A DNA stretch of 37,783 nucleotides, taken from Planctomicrobium piriforme. Lineage in GTDB: Bacteria; Planctomycetota; Planctomycetia; Planctomycetales; Planctomycetaceae. Of the stretch, positions 26,402 through 37,027 are shown in pieces. The translations under genes and the position numbers were made by a program. Below the pieces are notes generated by a model, which had not been told where the DNA came from, searched no databases, and saw only the letters and a list, made by a program, of their open reading frames with translations. The stretch's first letter is position 1, and every line of letters starts with the position of its first letter. The DNA lies in assembly GCA_945860955.1 (NCBI GenBank), contig CAMATH010000083.1:1-37783 (forward strand). Reading direction: 5' to 3'.

Positions 26402-26489
26402 ACCAGGCGAGCGGGGCGGCGTCAGCCCCCTGCTGTCACTTCGATCGCCCCCCACCGTCGCGACCCGCCACCCATCAAACCACCACCGC

Positions 26490-27251
26490 ATGCCCCACCC
26501 CGTCCCCACTGGCCTCTTCGTCACCGGGACCGACACCGGTGTCGGCAAAACCGCGGTGACATCTGCCATTGTTCGAATACTTCGAGCGGACGGAATTCGG
26601 GTCGGAGCGTACAAACCGGTCGCGTCGGGTGCGGAACGCGGTCCAACCGGCCCGGTCTGGAGTGACGCCGAGATCCTGCACGCGGCACTCGATCGCACCT
26701 TTCCCATCGAGCGGATCTGCCCCCAGCGATTCCTCGCTCCCCTGGCTCCACCGGTGGCGGCGGCAGAGGAAGGGAAACGCGTCGATCGGGAGTTGTTGCG
26801 CAGCGGGGCGGCGTGGTGGCAGAACCAGGTGGATCTGCTGGTGGTCGAAGGAGCCGGGGGTTTGTTGTCACCCATCTCGGAAGACGATCTGGTCGCGGAC
26901 CTGGCATGTGACCTGGGGTATCCTCTTTTGATTGTCGCCCGGCTGGGACTGGGGGCGATCAATCACACCCTGCTGACAGTCGAGGCGGCACACGCGCGCG
27001 GGCTGAGAATCGCGGGGATTGTGATGAACGACGCGACGGCCGCGGCTGTTGAAGGTCTATCACCGGAGGGGAATCCGGTCGATCTAGCGACCCATTCCAA
27101 TCCCCGCGAGCTGGCGAAACGTTGTCCGGTCCCCATTCTCGCAGTCATCGGGCACAGTTCGGGGGGAGACTTGCTCGCGGGGGGGGAATTGCGGAGAATG
27201 GATTGGAGTTCGCTTGCGCGAAGAGGATGCGTTCAACCCGCTTCGGAATGA
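26490..27251 (+). CDS. bioD: Dethiobiotin synthetase BioD
   Basis: ATP-dependent carboxylase-cyclase that closes the ureido ring of dethiobiotin from 7,8-diaminopelargonate and CO2, the penultimate step of biotin synthesis. The 253-residue length is normal. Diagnostic motifs are the N-terminal P-loop GTDTGVGKT (13-21), the substrate-binding KPVASG (42-47), and VVEGAGGLLSPI (about 117-128) with the family Glu-Gly-Ala-Gly-Gly. No other bio gene is in the window, so the pathway genes are scattered. The gap from the GH57 gene (26402-26489) contains a G/C-rich small hairpin GGGGC/GCCCC (26413-26429). The 3' end overlaps the start chosen for the next gene by 38 bases; if that gene uses the GTG at 27256 there is no overlap. 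Confidence 0.93.
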   Translation: MPHPVPTGLFVTGTDTGVGKTAVTSAIVRILRADGIRVGAYKPVASGAERGPTGPVWSDAEILHAALDRTFPIERICPQRFLAPLAPPVAAAEEGKRVDRELLRSGAAWWQNQVDLLVVEGAGGLLSPISEDDLVADLACDLGYPLLIVARLGLGAINHTLLTVEAAHARGLRIAGIVMNDATAAAVEGLSPEGNPVDLATHSNPRELAKRCPVPILAVIGHSSGGDLLAGGELRRMDWSSLARRGCVQPASE

Positions 27252-28548
27252 ACTGGTGGAAGTCCAGACCTGTCCCGCCTGTCAGCGGACCTATCCGGTG
27301 TCTCCGGACGGGACGACGTTGGTCTGTCCACACTGTCACGCGTTTGTCGACGACGAAACCTCGGTCTTCGCGTTCGACACCGTTCCGATGGGGCAGCCCT
27401 CGAAGTCGTCGACGTCCGGGCTGGTTCAGGTCGTTCTGAAGCTACCCGGTGACGCGCCGCTCCCCACCGAGACGCCGATTGAGCCGACCAATCTTGGTTT
27501 ACGCGAGCGTCCCACCGATGTCGAAAATCGGGCCGTCGCGGCCCCAGTGGCAACTTCTTCAAAACAGGTCGTGGCACACGTGACCGAATCCATTGGCGAC
27601 GTTTCGCGACCACGCCCGGCGCTGACTTGGCAATTGCTTCTCAGTTACGCCAGCGTGATGACCTTCATCGCGCTGTATCTGGCGTGGCAGGTGTATGTCC
27701 GCGGTCCGAAACGGGATCTGTTGGACCTCCCCGACCTGGCTCCTCCGGCGAAGAAAGAGGGACGGGTCACCACGTTGATCTACGTCCCCGCGACGAAAAA
27801 GTTGTCGAAATCGCACGTCTTGAAGCTCGGGGAGTCGCGACAGTTTGGGTCAGTGGTCGTCACTCCGCTACGGGTCTCACGCGGGCCGATTCGCTTCCGG
27901 TACTTTGATCCGGAAATCCCGCGGGAACATGAGCCATCAGACGACGTCTTGCGACTGCATCTGCGATTCGACAATGTCTCCACCGATCAGATCTTTTCTC
28001 CACTCGATCGCGACTTGGTATTCACCCGCGAAACCGACACAAAGAACCCCGGTTTCTACAAAGCGAACAATTTTCTGCGGGCTATTGACTATTCCGTCGA
28101 AACCGGCGCCGAGCGAAAGGTCCCGGCTCCCGTCTCCGGTAGCGATTCCGGAGATGGCGAGGAAGTCGCCAGACCGAACCTTCTTTATGTGTACGACCTC
28201 TCCCCTGAAAGTGACTGGGTGGTGGTCGATCAGAATCTCGACCAGGAGCTGGCACCGGGAAGTTCGGTGGAAGTTTTCGTTCCCACAACAGAAGAAGGGG
28301 TTTCAAGCCTTCAAGGGGAATGGACTTGGCGGTTGCATTTTCGCAAGGGATACAACCCGGTTTCGTTTCGGGGTGTGACAACGTTGCTGGAAGTCCGTTT
28401 CGACGTCCGCGACATACAAAGCGACTCTCCCGGGAATTCGGTTTCCCGGTCCTGTTTCTCTCCCGCCGGCTTGTCCGCCCGTCGTTGTGACGGCAGCCGA
28501 TTGGAGATCGCGTCCCTCTCTCTCCCATCAGAGGATCGTCTGCCATGA
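27214..28548 (+). CDS. Zinc-ribbon membrane protein with C-terminal beta domain
   Basis: Product of 444 residues from a TTG at 27214; the GTG at 27256, just after the bioD stop, is an alternative and would lose only 14 residues. The N-terminus has a zinc ribbon (CPAC at 20-23, CPHC at 38-41), a linker, and one membrane helix (about 136-161, LTWQLLLSYASVMTFIALYL), leaving a beta-rich domain on the far side (about 190-400). This layout, zinc ribbon inside and sensing or binding domain outside, is frequent in planctomycete hypothetical proteins, but no function is known to me. The last 45 or so residues look unlike protein: they are Ser/Arg/Pro-rich and span a terminator-like hairpin at 28430-28449, so the ancestral stop may have been lost. 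The stop overlaps the next start as ATGA at 28545. Confidence 0.72.
   Translation: MREEDAFNPLRNELVEVQTCPACQRTYPVSPDGTTLVCPHCHAFVDDETSVFAFDTVPMGQPSKSSTSGLVQVVLKLPGDAPLPTETPIEPTNLGLRERPTDVENRAVAAPVATSSKQVVAHVTESIGDVSRPRPALTWQLLLSYASVMTFIALYLAWQVYVRGPKRDLLDLPDLAPPAKKEGRVTTLIYVPATKKLSKSHVLKLGESRQFGSVVVTPLRVSRGPIRFRYFDPEIPREHEPSDDVLRLHLRFDNVSTDQIFSPLDRDLVFTRETDTKNPGFYKANNFLRAIDYSVETGAERKVPAPVSGSDSGDGEEVARPNLLYVYDLSPESDWVVVDQNLDQELAPGSSVEVFVPTTEEGVSSLQGEWTWRLHFRKGYNPVSFRGVTTLLEVRFDVRDIQSDSPGNSVSRSCFSPAGLSARRCDGSRLEIASLSLPSEDRLP
28430..28449 (+). terminator. Terminator-like hairpin inside the 3' end of the zinc-ribbon gene
   Basis: CCGGGAA (28430-28436), six-base loop, TTCCCGG (28443-28449), followed by the pyrimidine stretch TCCTGTTTCTCTCC. 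It lies inside an apparently coding tail. Short T-runs make its efficiency doubtful. Confidence 0.35.
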
Positions 28549-30011
28549 CCCATTTTTCTCGTCGCGAATTCCTCGAGAACACGATGCTGGCGTCGGCTGC
28601 CGCCGCTCTCGCCAACACCGCTCCCCGGTTTGTCATGGGAGCCGAGCAATCGTCGAGTCCCAACGAAATCCTGCGAGTCGCGGTCTTGGGGTTGAATGGC
28701 CGGGGCCAGGATCATCTGGGGGGGTTCATGCGTCGCAAAGACTGCCAGGTGGTGGCGGTGTGCGATCCCGATACCGAAGTCGGACAGAAGAAAGGGGTGG
28801 AAGTTGTCGAAAAGGCGACCGGCACGAAGCCGACCTACTACCAGGATCTTCGCCAAGTGATGGAAGACAAGTCGATCGATATCGTCACGGTCGCGACACC
28901 GAATCACTGGCACTCCCTGGCGGCGATTTGGGCGATGCAAGCAGGCAAAGACGTGTATTGCGAAAAGCCGGTCAGCCACAATGTGCATGAAGGCCGCCGA
29001 GTGGTCGACACCGCCCGCAAGCACAACCGCATCTGCCAAACCGGCACTCAAAGCCGATCGATGCCCGGAACCCGCGAATTCATGGCGTTCCTGCATTCCG
29101 GGGGGATTGGCGAAATCACTCTCGCCCGCGGCCTGTGTTACAAGGCACGCCCCTCGATTGGCGCTTTGGGCGAATACCAGGCCCCCGGCAGCGTCGACTA
29201 CAACCTCTGGAGCGGCCCCGCCCCGCTGAAGACCGTGACCCGTCCCCGGTTCCATTATGACTGGCACTGGCAGTGGGATTACGGCAACGGCGACCTCGGG
29301 AACCAGGGGATTCACCAGATGGATCTGGCCCGCTGGGGACTCGGTAAGTCGGACGTCGGCACTTCGGTGTTGAGTTACGGCGGACGACTGGGATACACCG
29401 ACGCCGGCGAGACGGCGAACACCCAGGTTTCGATCCACGACTACGGCGACAAGACCCTGATCTTCGAAGTCCGTGGTCTGCCCACCGAGCCGTTTAAGGG
29501 AGCTGGTGTGGGGGTCATCTTCGAGGGGACGAACGGTTACGCCGTCATGCCCAGCTATTCCGGTGGCGTGATCTTCGACAAAGAGGGGAATCAGGTCCGG
29601 AAATTTTCGGGCGAGGCCGACCATTACGACAACTTCGTGAAGGCGGTCCGCAGCCGCAAGAAGGAAGACCTGAACGCCGACGTACTCGAAGGCCATCTGT
29701 CGAGCGCGTTGTGTCATCTGGGGAACATTTCGTACCGGCTGGGCGAGCCTGTCTCGCTGAGCGATGTGCAGAAGCATCTGGAGTCGATTCAGTCGAAGGA
29801 CAATTCGCTGGAGACGTTCGCCCGGGTCCAGGCGCACCTGCAGGCGAACAACGTCGATCTGGCGGCGGCGAAGATGAACTTCGGCGTGCGGCTGGCGATC
29901 GACCCGAACGCCGAGACCTTCCACGGCACGATGAGCCAGATGGCGAATCCGATGCTGACGCGGGAGTACCGCAAGGGATTCGAAGTCCCGGCGTCGGCGG
30001 CGCTGGTATAG
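28545..30011 (+). CDS. Gfo/Idh/MocA-family oxidoreductase with Tat signal
   Basis: Exported NAD(P)-dependent oxidoreductase-fold protein, 488 residues; family members act on sugars, inositols and their derivatives. The N-terminus is a twin-arginine signal (FSRREFLENTMLASAAAALA, cleavage after VMGA). The Rossmann domain begins at LRVAVLGLNGRGQDHL; the conserved EKP of the family is at 140-142 (YCEKPVSHN), and HQMDLARWGLG supplies the usual His/Asp-region motif. The Tat signal implies that the protein folds with its cofactor before export, as in Zymomonas glucose-fructose oxidoreductase. Planctomycetes have dozens of such paralogues and substrate cannot be assigned. The ATG overlaps the upstream stop by four bases, implying coupling. 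A strong hairpin follows at 30087-30121. Confidence 0.9.
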   Translation: MTHFSRREFLENTMLASAAAALANTAPRFVMGAEQSSSPNEILRVAVLGLNGRGQDHLGGFMRRKDCQVVAVCDPDTEVGQKKGVEVVEKATGTKPTYYQDLRQVMEDKSIDIVTVATPNHWHSLAAIWAMQAGKDVYCEKPVSHNVHEGRRVVDTARKHNRICQTGTQSRSMPGTREFMAFLHSGGIGEITLARGLCYKARPSIGALGEYQAPGSVDYNLWSGPAPLKTVTRPRFHYDWHWQWDYGNGDLGNQGIHQMDLARWGLGKSDVGTSVLSYGGRLGYTDAGETANTQVSIHDYGDKTLIFEVRGLPTEPFKGAGVGVIFEGTNGYAVMPSYSGGVIFDKEGNQVRKFSGEADHYDNFVKAVRSRKKEDLNADVLEGHLSSALCHLGNISYRLGEPVSLSDVQKHLESIQSKDNSLETFARVQAHLQANNVDLAAAKMNFGVRLAIDPNAETFHGTMSQMANPMLTREYRKGFEVPASAALV

Positions 30012-30053
30012 CGAAGTACCTTTGTCCTGACTGCACGTCGAGTGTTGATCACT

Positions 30054-30063
30054 CTACATGTAG
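30054..30063. repeat. Perfect 10-base palindrome downstream of the oxidoreductase gene
   Basis: CTACATGTAG reads the same on both strands. It is flanked by two direct copies of GATCACT (30048-30054 and 30064-30070). Possibly a protein-binding site; chance is not excluded. Confidence 0.3.
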
Positions 30064-30086
30064 GATCACTGGAGATGTCACCTGAA

Positions 30087-30121
30087 AAGGGGAGCGAGAA
30101 TGCACCATTCTCGCTCCCCTT
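30087..30121. terminator. Perfect 16-bp hairpin, probable terminator
   Basis: AAGGGGAGCGAGAATG (30087-30102) and its exact reverse complement at 30106-30121 enclose a 3-base loop. It stands 75 bases after the oxidoreductase stop and 54 bases before the aminotransferase start. On the plus strand only two T follow, whereas the minus strand reads out through TTTT, so it may work in both directions. It is the most stable structure I found in the window. Confidence 0.65.
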
Positions 30122-30175
30122 CGGGTTAACTGGTCCGGTACAACCCATCCCAGTCTCGAACCAACCTGGTCGAAC

Positions 30176-31306
30176 ATGCTCACCCCTGACACACGCTCCC
30201 GCGACTTCCCATCGTTGACCGGAATGACCTACCTCAATTCCGCCGCCGAGGGAATTCCTCCGCTGGCCGTCGGGGAAGCGCTCGCGCAGTATTTTCGCGA
30301 CAAGCAGCTTGGCATGGACGGGCGGATTCCGCACGCCGCCCAGTACACTGCCGCCAAAGCCCGGCTCGCTGAGTTTTACGGACTCACCCCGGCCGACGTC
30401 TCGATCTGCTCCTGTTCATCGGAAGCGTATAACCTCGCCGCCCTGGCGCTCAACCTGCGCGAGGGTGACGAGGTGGTCGTCAACGATCTCGACTTCCCGG
30501 CGGGCGCGACCCCCTGGTTGCAGGAATCGTGTCCCGCAACCGTGCGGATCTGGCGCTCCCGAAACGGGGTGCTGGATGTCGCAGACCTGCGCCCGCTGCT
30601 TTCGCCACAGACCCGCTTCGTCACGACGTCGCTCGTCAGTTTCTACAACGGGTTCCAGGTCTGCCTGGATGAGATCGCCCCGGTCGTTCGCAAACACTCG
30701 CCGGCGCTGCTGGGGGTCGATGTCACGCAGGCTCTGGGACGAAAGCCACTCGACCTGCGGCACGCCGACTTGATCATCAGCAGCACTCACAAGTGGATCC
30801 TCGCCAGTCACGGCGGGGGACTGGTGGGGGTCGCTTCCCAGCGGGCCGCTGACTGGACGGTTCCCGCCGGTGGCTGGGCGAATCTGCAGGACCCCTTCGG
30901 CGCGAACCGGTTCGATAAAGCGGTCAGTCTTCCCGGGGCGGCGAGCTTCACCGTCGGCATGCCCAACTACCCGGCGATCTACTGCATTCGCGCCGCGCTC
31001 GATTACATTCACAAAGTCGGAGTCGAGAACATTCAACGGTCGGCCCAGCCATTGGTCGAAGCGTGCCTGGAAGGATTGGCGCGGCTGCCGGTTGATCTGA
31101 TCACGCCGCGCGACTCAAGACAGGTCGCGGGGATCCTGGCGTTTCGACATCCCCAGGCCGAAGCATTGAACCAAAGGCTGCGGGCGAAGAATATCCACGT
31201 GATGTACCACGCCGGGCGGATTCGCGTGGCCATTCACGGTTACAACACACAGGCCGACATCGACCTGTTTTTGAAGGAGTTGAGCAATGCGCTGCGAGCG
31301 GTGTGA
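30176..31306 (+). CDS. Class-V PLP-dependent aminotransferase-fold enzyme
   Basis: Cytoplasmic pyridoxal-phosphate enzyme of 376 residues in the class-V fold shared by cysteine desulfurases, isopenicillin-N epimerases and kynureninases. It opens with YLNSAAEGIPP, as class-V members begin with a Tyr-Leu/Phe-Asn-Ser/Asn motif. The PLP-phosphate region is near SICSCSSEAYNLAALAL, the Asp that pairs with the pyridine nitrogen is in LLGVDVTQALG, and the Schiff-base Lys is K206 in SSTHKWILASHGGG. A cysteine-desulfurase active-site Cys loop is not evident, so epimerase, lyase or aminotransferase activity is more likely; the substrate is unknown. Start at ATG 30176 places the motif normally. It is probably transcribed on its own, given the hairpin before it and the repeats after it. 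Confidence 0.88.
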   Translation: MLTPDTRSRDFPSLTGMTYLNSAAEGIPPLAVGEALAQYFRDKQLGMDGRIPHAAQYTAAKARLAEFYGLTPADVSICSCSSEAYNLAALALNLREGDEVVVNDLDFPAGATPWLQESCPATVRIWRSRNGVLDVADLRPLLSPQTRFVTTSLVSFYNGFQVCLDEIAPVVRKHSPALLGVDVTQALGRKPLDLRHADLIISSTHKWILASHGGGLVGVASQRAADWTVPAGGWANLQDPFGANRFDKAVSLPGAASFTVGMPNYPAIYCIRAALDYIHKVGVENIQRSAQPLVEACLEGLARLPVDLITPRDSRQVAGILAFRHPQAEALNQRLRAKNIHVMYHAGRIRVAIHGYNTQADIDLFLKELSNALRAV

Positions 31307-31362
31307 AGGAGACGACGTCGGTGGGGAGTTCGAGAGAAATTGCAAACCGTCCGTCGCCAGTT

Positions 31363-31417
31363 CCTTCTCCCCGCTTTTCGGGGAGAAGGTGGCCGTCAGG
31401 CCGGATGAGGGTCAATG
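31363..31417. repeat. REP-like interspersed repeat, copy 1
   Basis: CCTTCTCCCCG (31363-31373), loop CTTTT, CGGGGAGAAGG (31379-31389), directly followed by a second small hairpin GGCC-GTCA-GGCC and GGATGAGGG. The sequence type, GGGGAGAAGGTGGCCG then CGGATGAGG, is a familiar intergenic repeat of several GC-rich bacterial genomes. It could also end transcription of the aminotransferase gene. Confidence 0.6.
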
Positions 31418-31469
31418 TGGGTCATTCGTCAAGTTGGCGGTGCGCGGTGATTCGCAGCCGGGTAAAACC

Positions 31470-31545
31470 CCCTCACCCCCGGGCCCTCTCCCCGCAGTAA
31501 TGCGGAGTGTGAAAGGCGGCATCGTGCGCGGGGAGAGAGGGGGGA
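31470..31545. repeat. REP-like interspersed repeat, copy 2
   Basis: CCCTCACCCCCGGGCCCTCTCCCCGC on the left, and GCGGGGAGAGAGGG (31528-31541) on the right, which pairs with CCCTCTCCCCGC (31484-31495) apart from a 2-base bulge. The roughly 32-base interior contains the only upstream ATG (31500) of the next gene, which argues against that start. Confidence 0.55.
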
Positions 31546-31583
31546 AGCGCGCGACCGTGGATTTGCGATTCGGCAACCCCAGT

Positions 31584-34673
<3,090 letters not shown>

Positions 34674-34721
34674 TCGTCGCGTGGGAAGTCCGCCGCAGCA
34701 CACCAACCCCCTGGTTCCACC

Positions 34722-35264
34722 ATGATCCATCCCTGGCACGACGTGACCCCTGGAGAGAATCTCCCCAGCGAATTCAATGTCGTCATCGAAATCCCGATGG
34801 GATCGAGCGTCAAATATGAACTCGACAAAACCACCGGCCTGCTCAAGCTCGACCGCATTCTGTACTCGGCGGTGTATTACCCCGCGAACTACGGCTTCAT
34901 TCCGCAGACACTGGCACAGGACGACGACCCGCTCGACGTGCTGGTGCTGTGTCAGGAATCGGTCTATCCGTTGACGCTGGTGAAGGCTCGCGCGATCGGA
35001 CTGATGACCATGATCGACTCGGGTAAGAAGGATCACAAGATTCTGGCGGTCGCGGTCCACGACCCCGAATTCAACGGCTTTCGGCAGGCGAGCGAATTGC
35101 CGTCGCACCGCCTGAGCATGCTGCGGCGATTCTTCCAGGACTACAAACAGCTCGAAATGAAAGCGGTCGAGGTCGATGAAATGGCCCCCGCCGACTTCAC
35201 CTATCCGATAATCGAGGAATCACTGCAGGTCTACAGCGAACAGCGCCGCCGGGGATTTCGGTAA
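34722..35264 (+). CDS. ppa: Inorganic diphosphatase, family I
   Basis: Soluble cytoplasmic pyrophosphatase that hydrolyses PPi to two phosphates and so drives biosynthetic reactions. The 180-residue length is normal for the bacterial hexameric enzyme. Seen motifs are the substrate/metal segment IEIPMGSSVKYELDK, YPANYGFIPQT, and the family signature DDDPLDVLV with its metal-binding Asp residues, then KKDHKILAVAVHDPEF with further active-site Lys/Asp. No ribosome-binding site is clear before the ATG. It begins 48 bases after the DUF1553 stop on the same strand, but functional linkage is unlikely. Confidence 0.95.
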   Translation: MIHPWHDVTPGENLPSEFNVVIEIPMGSSVKYELDKTTGLLKLDRILYSAVYYPANYGFIPQTLAQDDDPLDVLVLCQESVYPLTLVKARAIGLMTMIDSGKKDHKILAVAVHDPEFNGFRQASELPSHRLSMLRRFFQDYKQLEMKAVEVDEMAPADFTYPIIEESLQVYSEQRRRGFR

Positions 35265-35375
35265 CGGAGAACTTGGGCTGGCGAGTGTTGATATCCGGAG
35301 CCGGTCGATTGAAACGTGCGATGACGCCCCACAGATTCGTAACGGTGTCCGGTCCCGGTTGATTCGAGCCTTGTC

Positions 35376-35777
35376 GTGTCGCACTCCATGGGGATCGAAC
35401 CAGAACTACGGCGAATGCTGCAATTCCTGCTCACTCAGCCAACCTGGGTGATGCGGGACATTCCCGATCGCGACGCGTCAGACGTTGTGAAGTTGGATCG
35501 GATTCCGGACCAGTCGGGCATCTATTGGGTCGCCGGAGAAACCCGGCTTCGCTCGGGCCGCAACGTGCCTTCGGTTTTTCGAGTCGACAGCAACGCGGGT
35601 GGGGCATTGATCGCGGTGTTTTGGAAGATTGAAGAGACGTGGTACCGTCAGGACGACCTCGCCGCCACTCAAGCGCTAAAATTGTCGGAAGCGGAGATGT
35701 TTCCTTTTGACTGGTCGTTCTCTGTTCCGTTGGAGTTCGACCAGTTTCATTCGGACGAACGTCTCAGCAACAGTTGA
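35376..35777 (+). CDS. Small hypothetical protein
   Basis: Product of 133 residues from a GTG at 35376; the ATG at 35388 is an alternative that loses four residues. It is a soluble, mixed alpha/beta protein with no signal peptide, membrane segment or Cys. The central part (IPDQSGIYWVAGETRLRSGRN, GGALIAVFWKIEETWYRQDD) looks like a small antiparallel sheet. I do not recognise the family. It stands 111 bases after ppa and converges on the kinase gene with a single base between the two stops; if the kinase is frameshifted as suspected, the true ends would overlap by about 31 bases. Confidence 0.6.
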   Translation: MSHSMGIEPELRRMLQFLLTQPTWVMRDIPDRDASDVVKLDRIPDQSGIYWVAGETRLRSGRNVPSVFRVDSNAGGALIAVFWKIEETWYRQDDLAATQALKLSEAEMFPFDWSFSVPLEFDQFHSDERLSNS

Positions 35778-35778
35778 A

Positions 35779-36975
35779 TCATCTCAGAAAATGCCTGATC
35801 TTTAAACCTCGCGGCGATCTGCAAGATCTTGTTTCGCACGACGGCCGAGTCCAGTAAAACGGGGCGAACCCGCGCAGCGGGGAAGGGACTCCATCCAGCC
35901 AATTTCTCAGTAGTGCGGCGAATTCGCGGGCACTCGCTGGTCGGTCCGAAGGCTTCTTGCTGAGGGCAGTCAGGCACACCCGTTCGACATCGTAGGGAAC
36001 TCCCCTGGCCACTTTGCGCGGAGGGATGGGGGGGATCGATTGGTGTTGGCGACGGACATCGTCGGCGTCGCCTTCAAACGGCGGGCGGCATGCCAGGATC
36101 TCATACAGGATCGCCCCCAGGCTGTAGACATCGCCAGCCGATCCGAAAGAACGTTCGTCCGGTTGTGTGAGATCCGGCGCTGTGTAATGTGGAGTTCCCT
36201 TGGCGTGCGGACTCCCGGACAGTCCGAAATCGGTCACGCGCCAGCGTTCGCGGGTATCAATGAGGATATTCGACGGGGAGAGATCCCGGTGTGTGACCCC
36301 CCGGTCGTGCGCATACGCGATGGCCAACGCCACATCGGCGAGTCGCTCGATCATGATGCGCAGGCCACAGCGTCTCGGGCGCGACTTGGCAGTCCCCCTC
36401 ACGCGATTTAAGTCGACGGTTTGAGCAAGGCGCGACCTGAGGTTTAGAACCTGATTCTCCTGACTCGCCGGATACTCGACCAGTTCGTAGACAATATACG
36501 CCTGTTTGGGAACATCCCTTGAGACGTCATTCGCGTCCTCGATGGTGCCTTGACCTCGAATGGGTTCTTCCCCGAAGTCATAGACGGCGACGAGATGTTC
36601 GTGTTGGAGGTTTGCCGCGTTCCGCGCCTCTTCCTGGAACTGTTCCTTGAATCGGGGTGTGGCGACGAGATTGGGACTCAAGATCTTGAGCGCGACATCG
36701 CGCCGGAGTGGCCCCGTGTCGAACGCCCGGTAAACCGAACCCTGGCCCCCTTCGCCAATTTTCGATTGAATCTCGTATCGGCCAAATCGAATCGGTTCGG
36801 GAAGGGCTTCTGAGTGCGGTGGTTGCTGGGGCGGCTCGGAGGCACCGGCCCCCTGCAACCTCGTCAAATATTCCTCCAATTGCTTGAACGCGGCATTATC
36901 CCGGGCCGGGTCGCAGTCCTCGGAGTTCGCGCCCCCATCGGGAGTACTGCCGTTGTCTCGGGTTCCGTTATTCAT
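35779..36975 (-). CDS. Ser/Thr protein kinase (Hanks type), 3' end possibly frameshifted
   Basis: Cytoplasmic eukaryotic-like kinase, 398 residues. After a 60-residue low-complexity N-terminus come the glycine loop GEGGQGSVY (74-82), VALKIL with Lys97, the catalytic loop HRDLSPSN (229-236) and DFG (249-251), then GTPHYTAPD and DVYSLGAILYEIL. Two deviations: the Lys that normally follows HRDL is Ser233, and the APE motif reads APD. About 50 extra residues sit between the hinge and the catalytic helix. After the kinase domain (WLDGVPSPLRG) the tail loses protein character, whereas another frame from about 35880 to the stop at 35747 encodes a credible helical tail (LLDSAVVRNKILQIAARFKD). No membrane segment is seen. 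An ECF-like sigma gene ends 52 bases upstream on the same strand, a common planctomycete pairing. Confidence 0.85.
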   Translation of the reverse strand: MNNGTRDNGSTPDGGANSEDCDPARDNAAFKQLEEYLTRLQGAGASEPPQQPPHSEALPEPIRFGRYEIQSKIGEGGQGSVYRAFDTGPLRRDVALKILSPNLVATPRFKEQFQEEARNAANLQHEHLVAVYDFGEEPIRGQGTIEDANDVSRDVPKQAYIVYELVEYPASQENQVLNLRSRLAQTVDLNRVRGTAKSRPRRCGLRIMIERLADVALAIAYAHDRGVTHRDLSPSNILIDTRERWRVTDFGLSGSPHAKGTPHYTAPDLTQPDERSFGSAGDVYSLGAILYEILACRPPFEGDADDVRRQHQSIPPIPPRKVARGVPYDVERVCLTALSKKPSDRPASAREFAALLRNWLDGVPSPLRGFAPFYWTRPSCETRSCRSPRGLKIRHFLR

Positions 36976-37027
36976 GCGTGACTAAATCCACAAAACGAAA
37001 CAATCAATTGGCTGACGAAGGTACAAC

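Larger units (their letters stand above)
31307..31583. other. Spacer with two REP-like palindromic repeats
   Basis: About 277 bases between the aminotransferase stop and the GTG start chosen for the next gene. It is filled largely by two hairpin-forming, G/C-rich repeat units, listed separately. The plus strand is open through all of it, giving a false N-terminal extension to the next gene. No separate gene is supported. Confidence 0.55.

Noticed and set aside
26413-26429. GGGGC/GCCCC hairpin before bioD
   Set aside because: Only five base pairs with no T-run; may be a repeat remnant, but not enough to list as a terminator.
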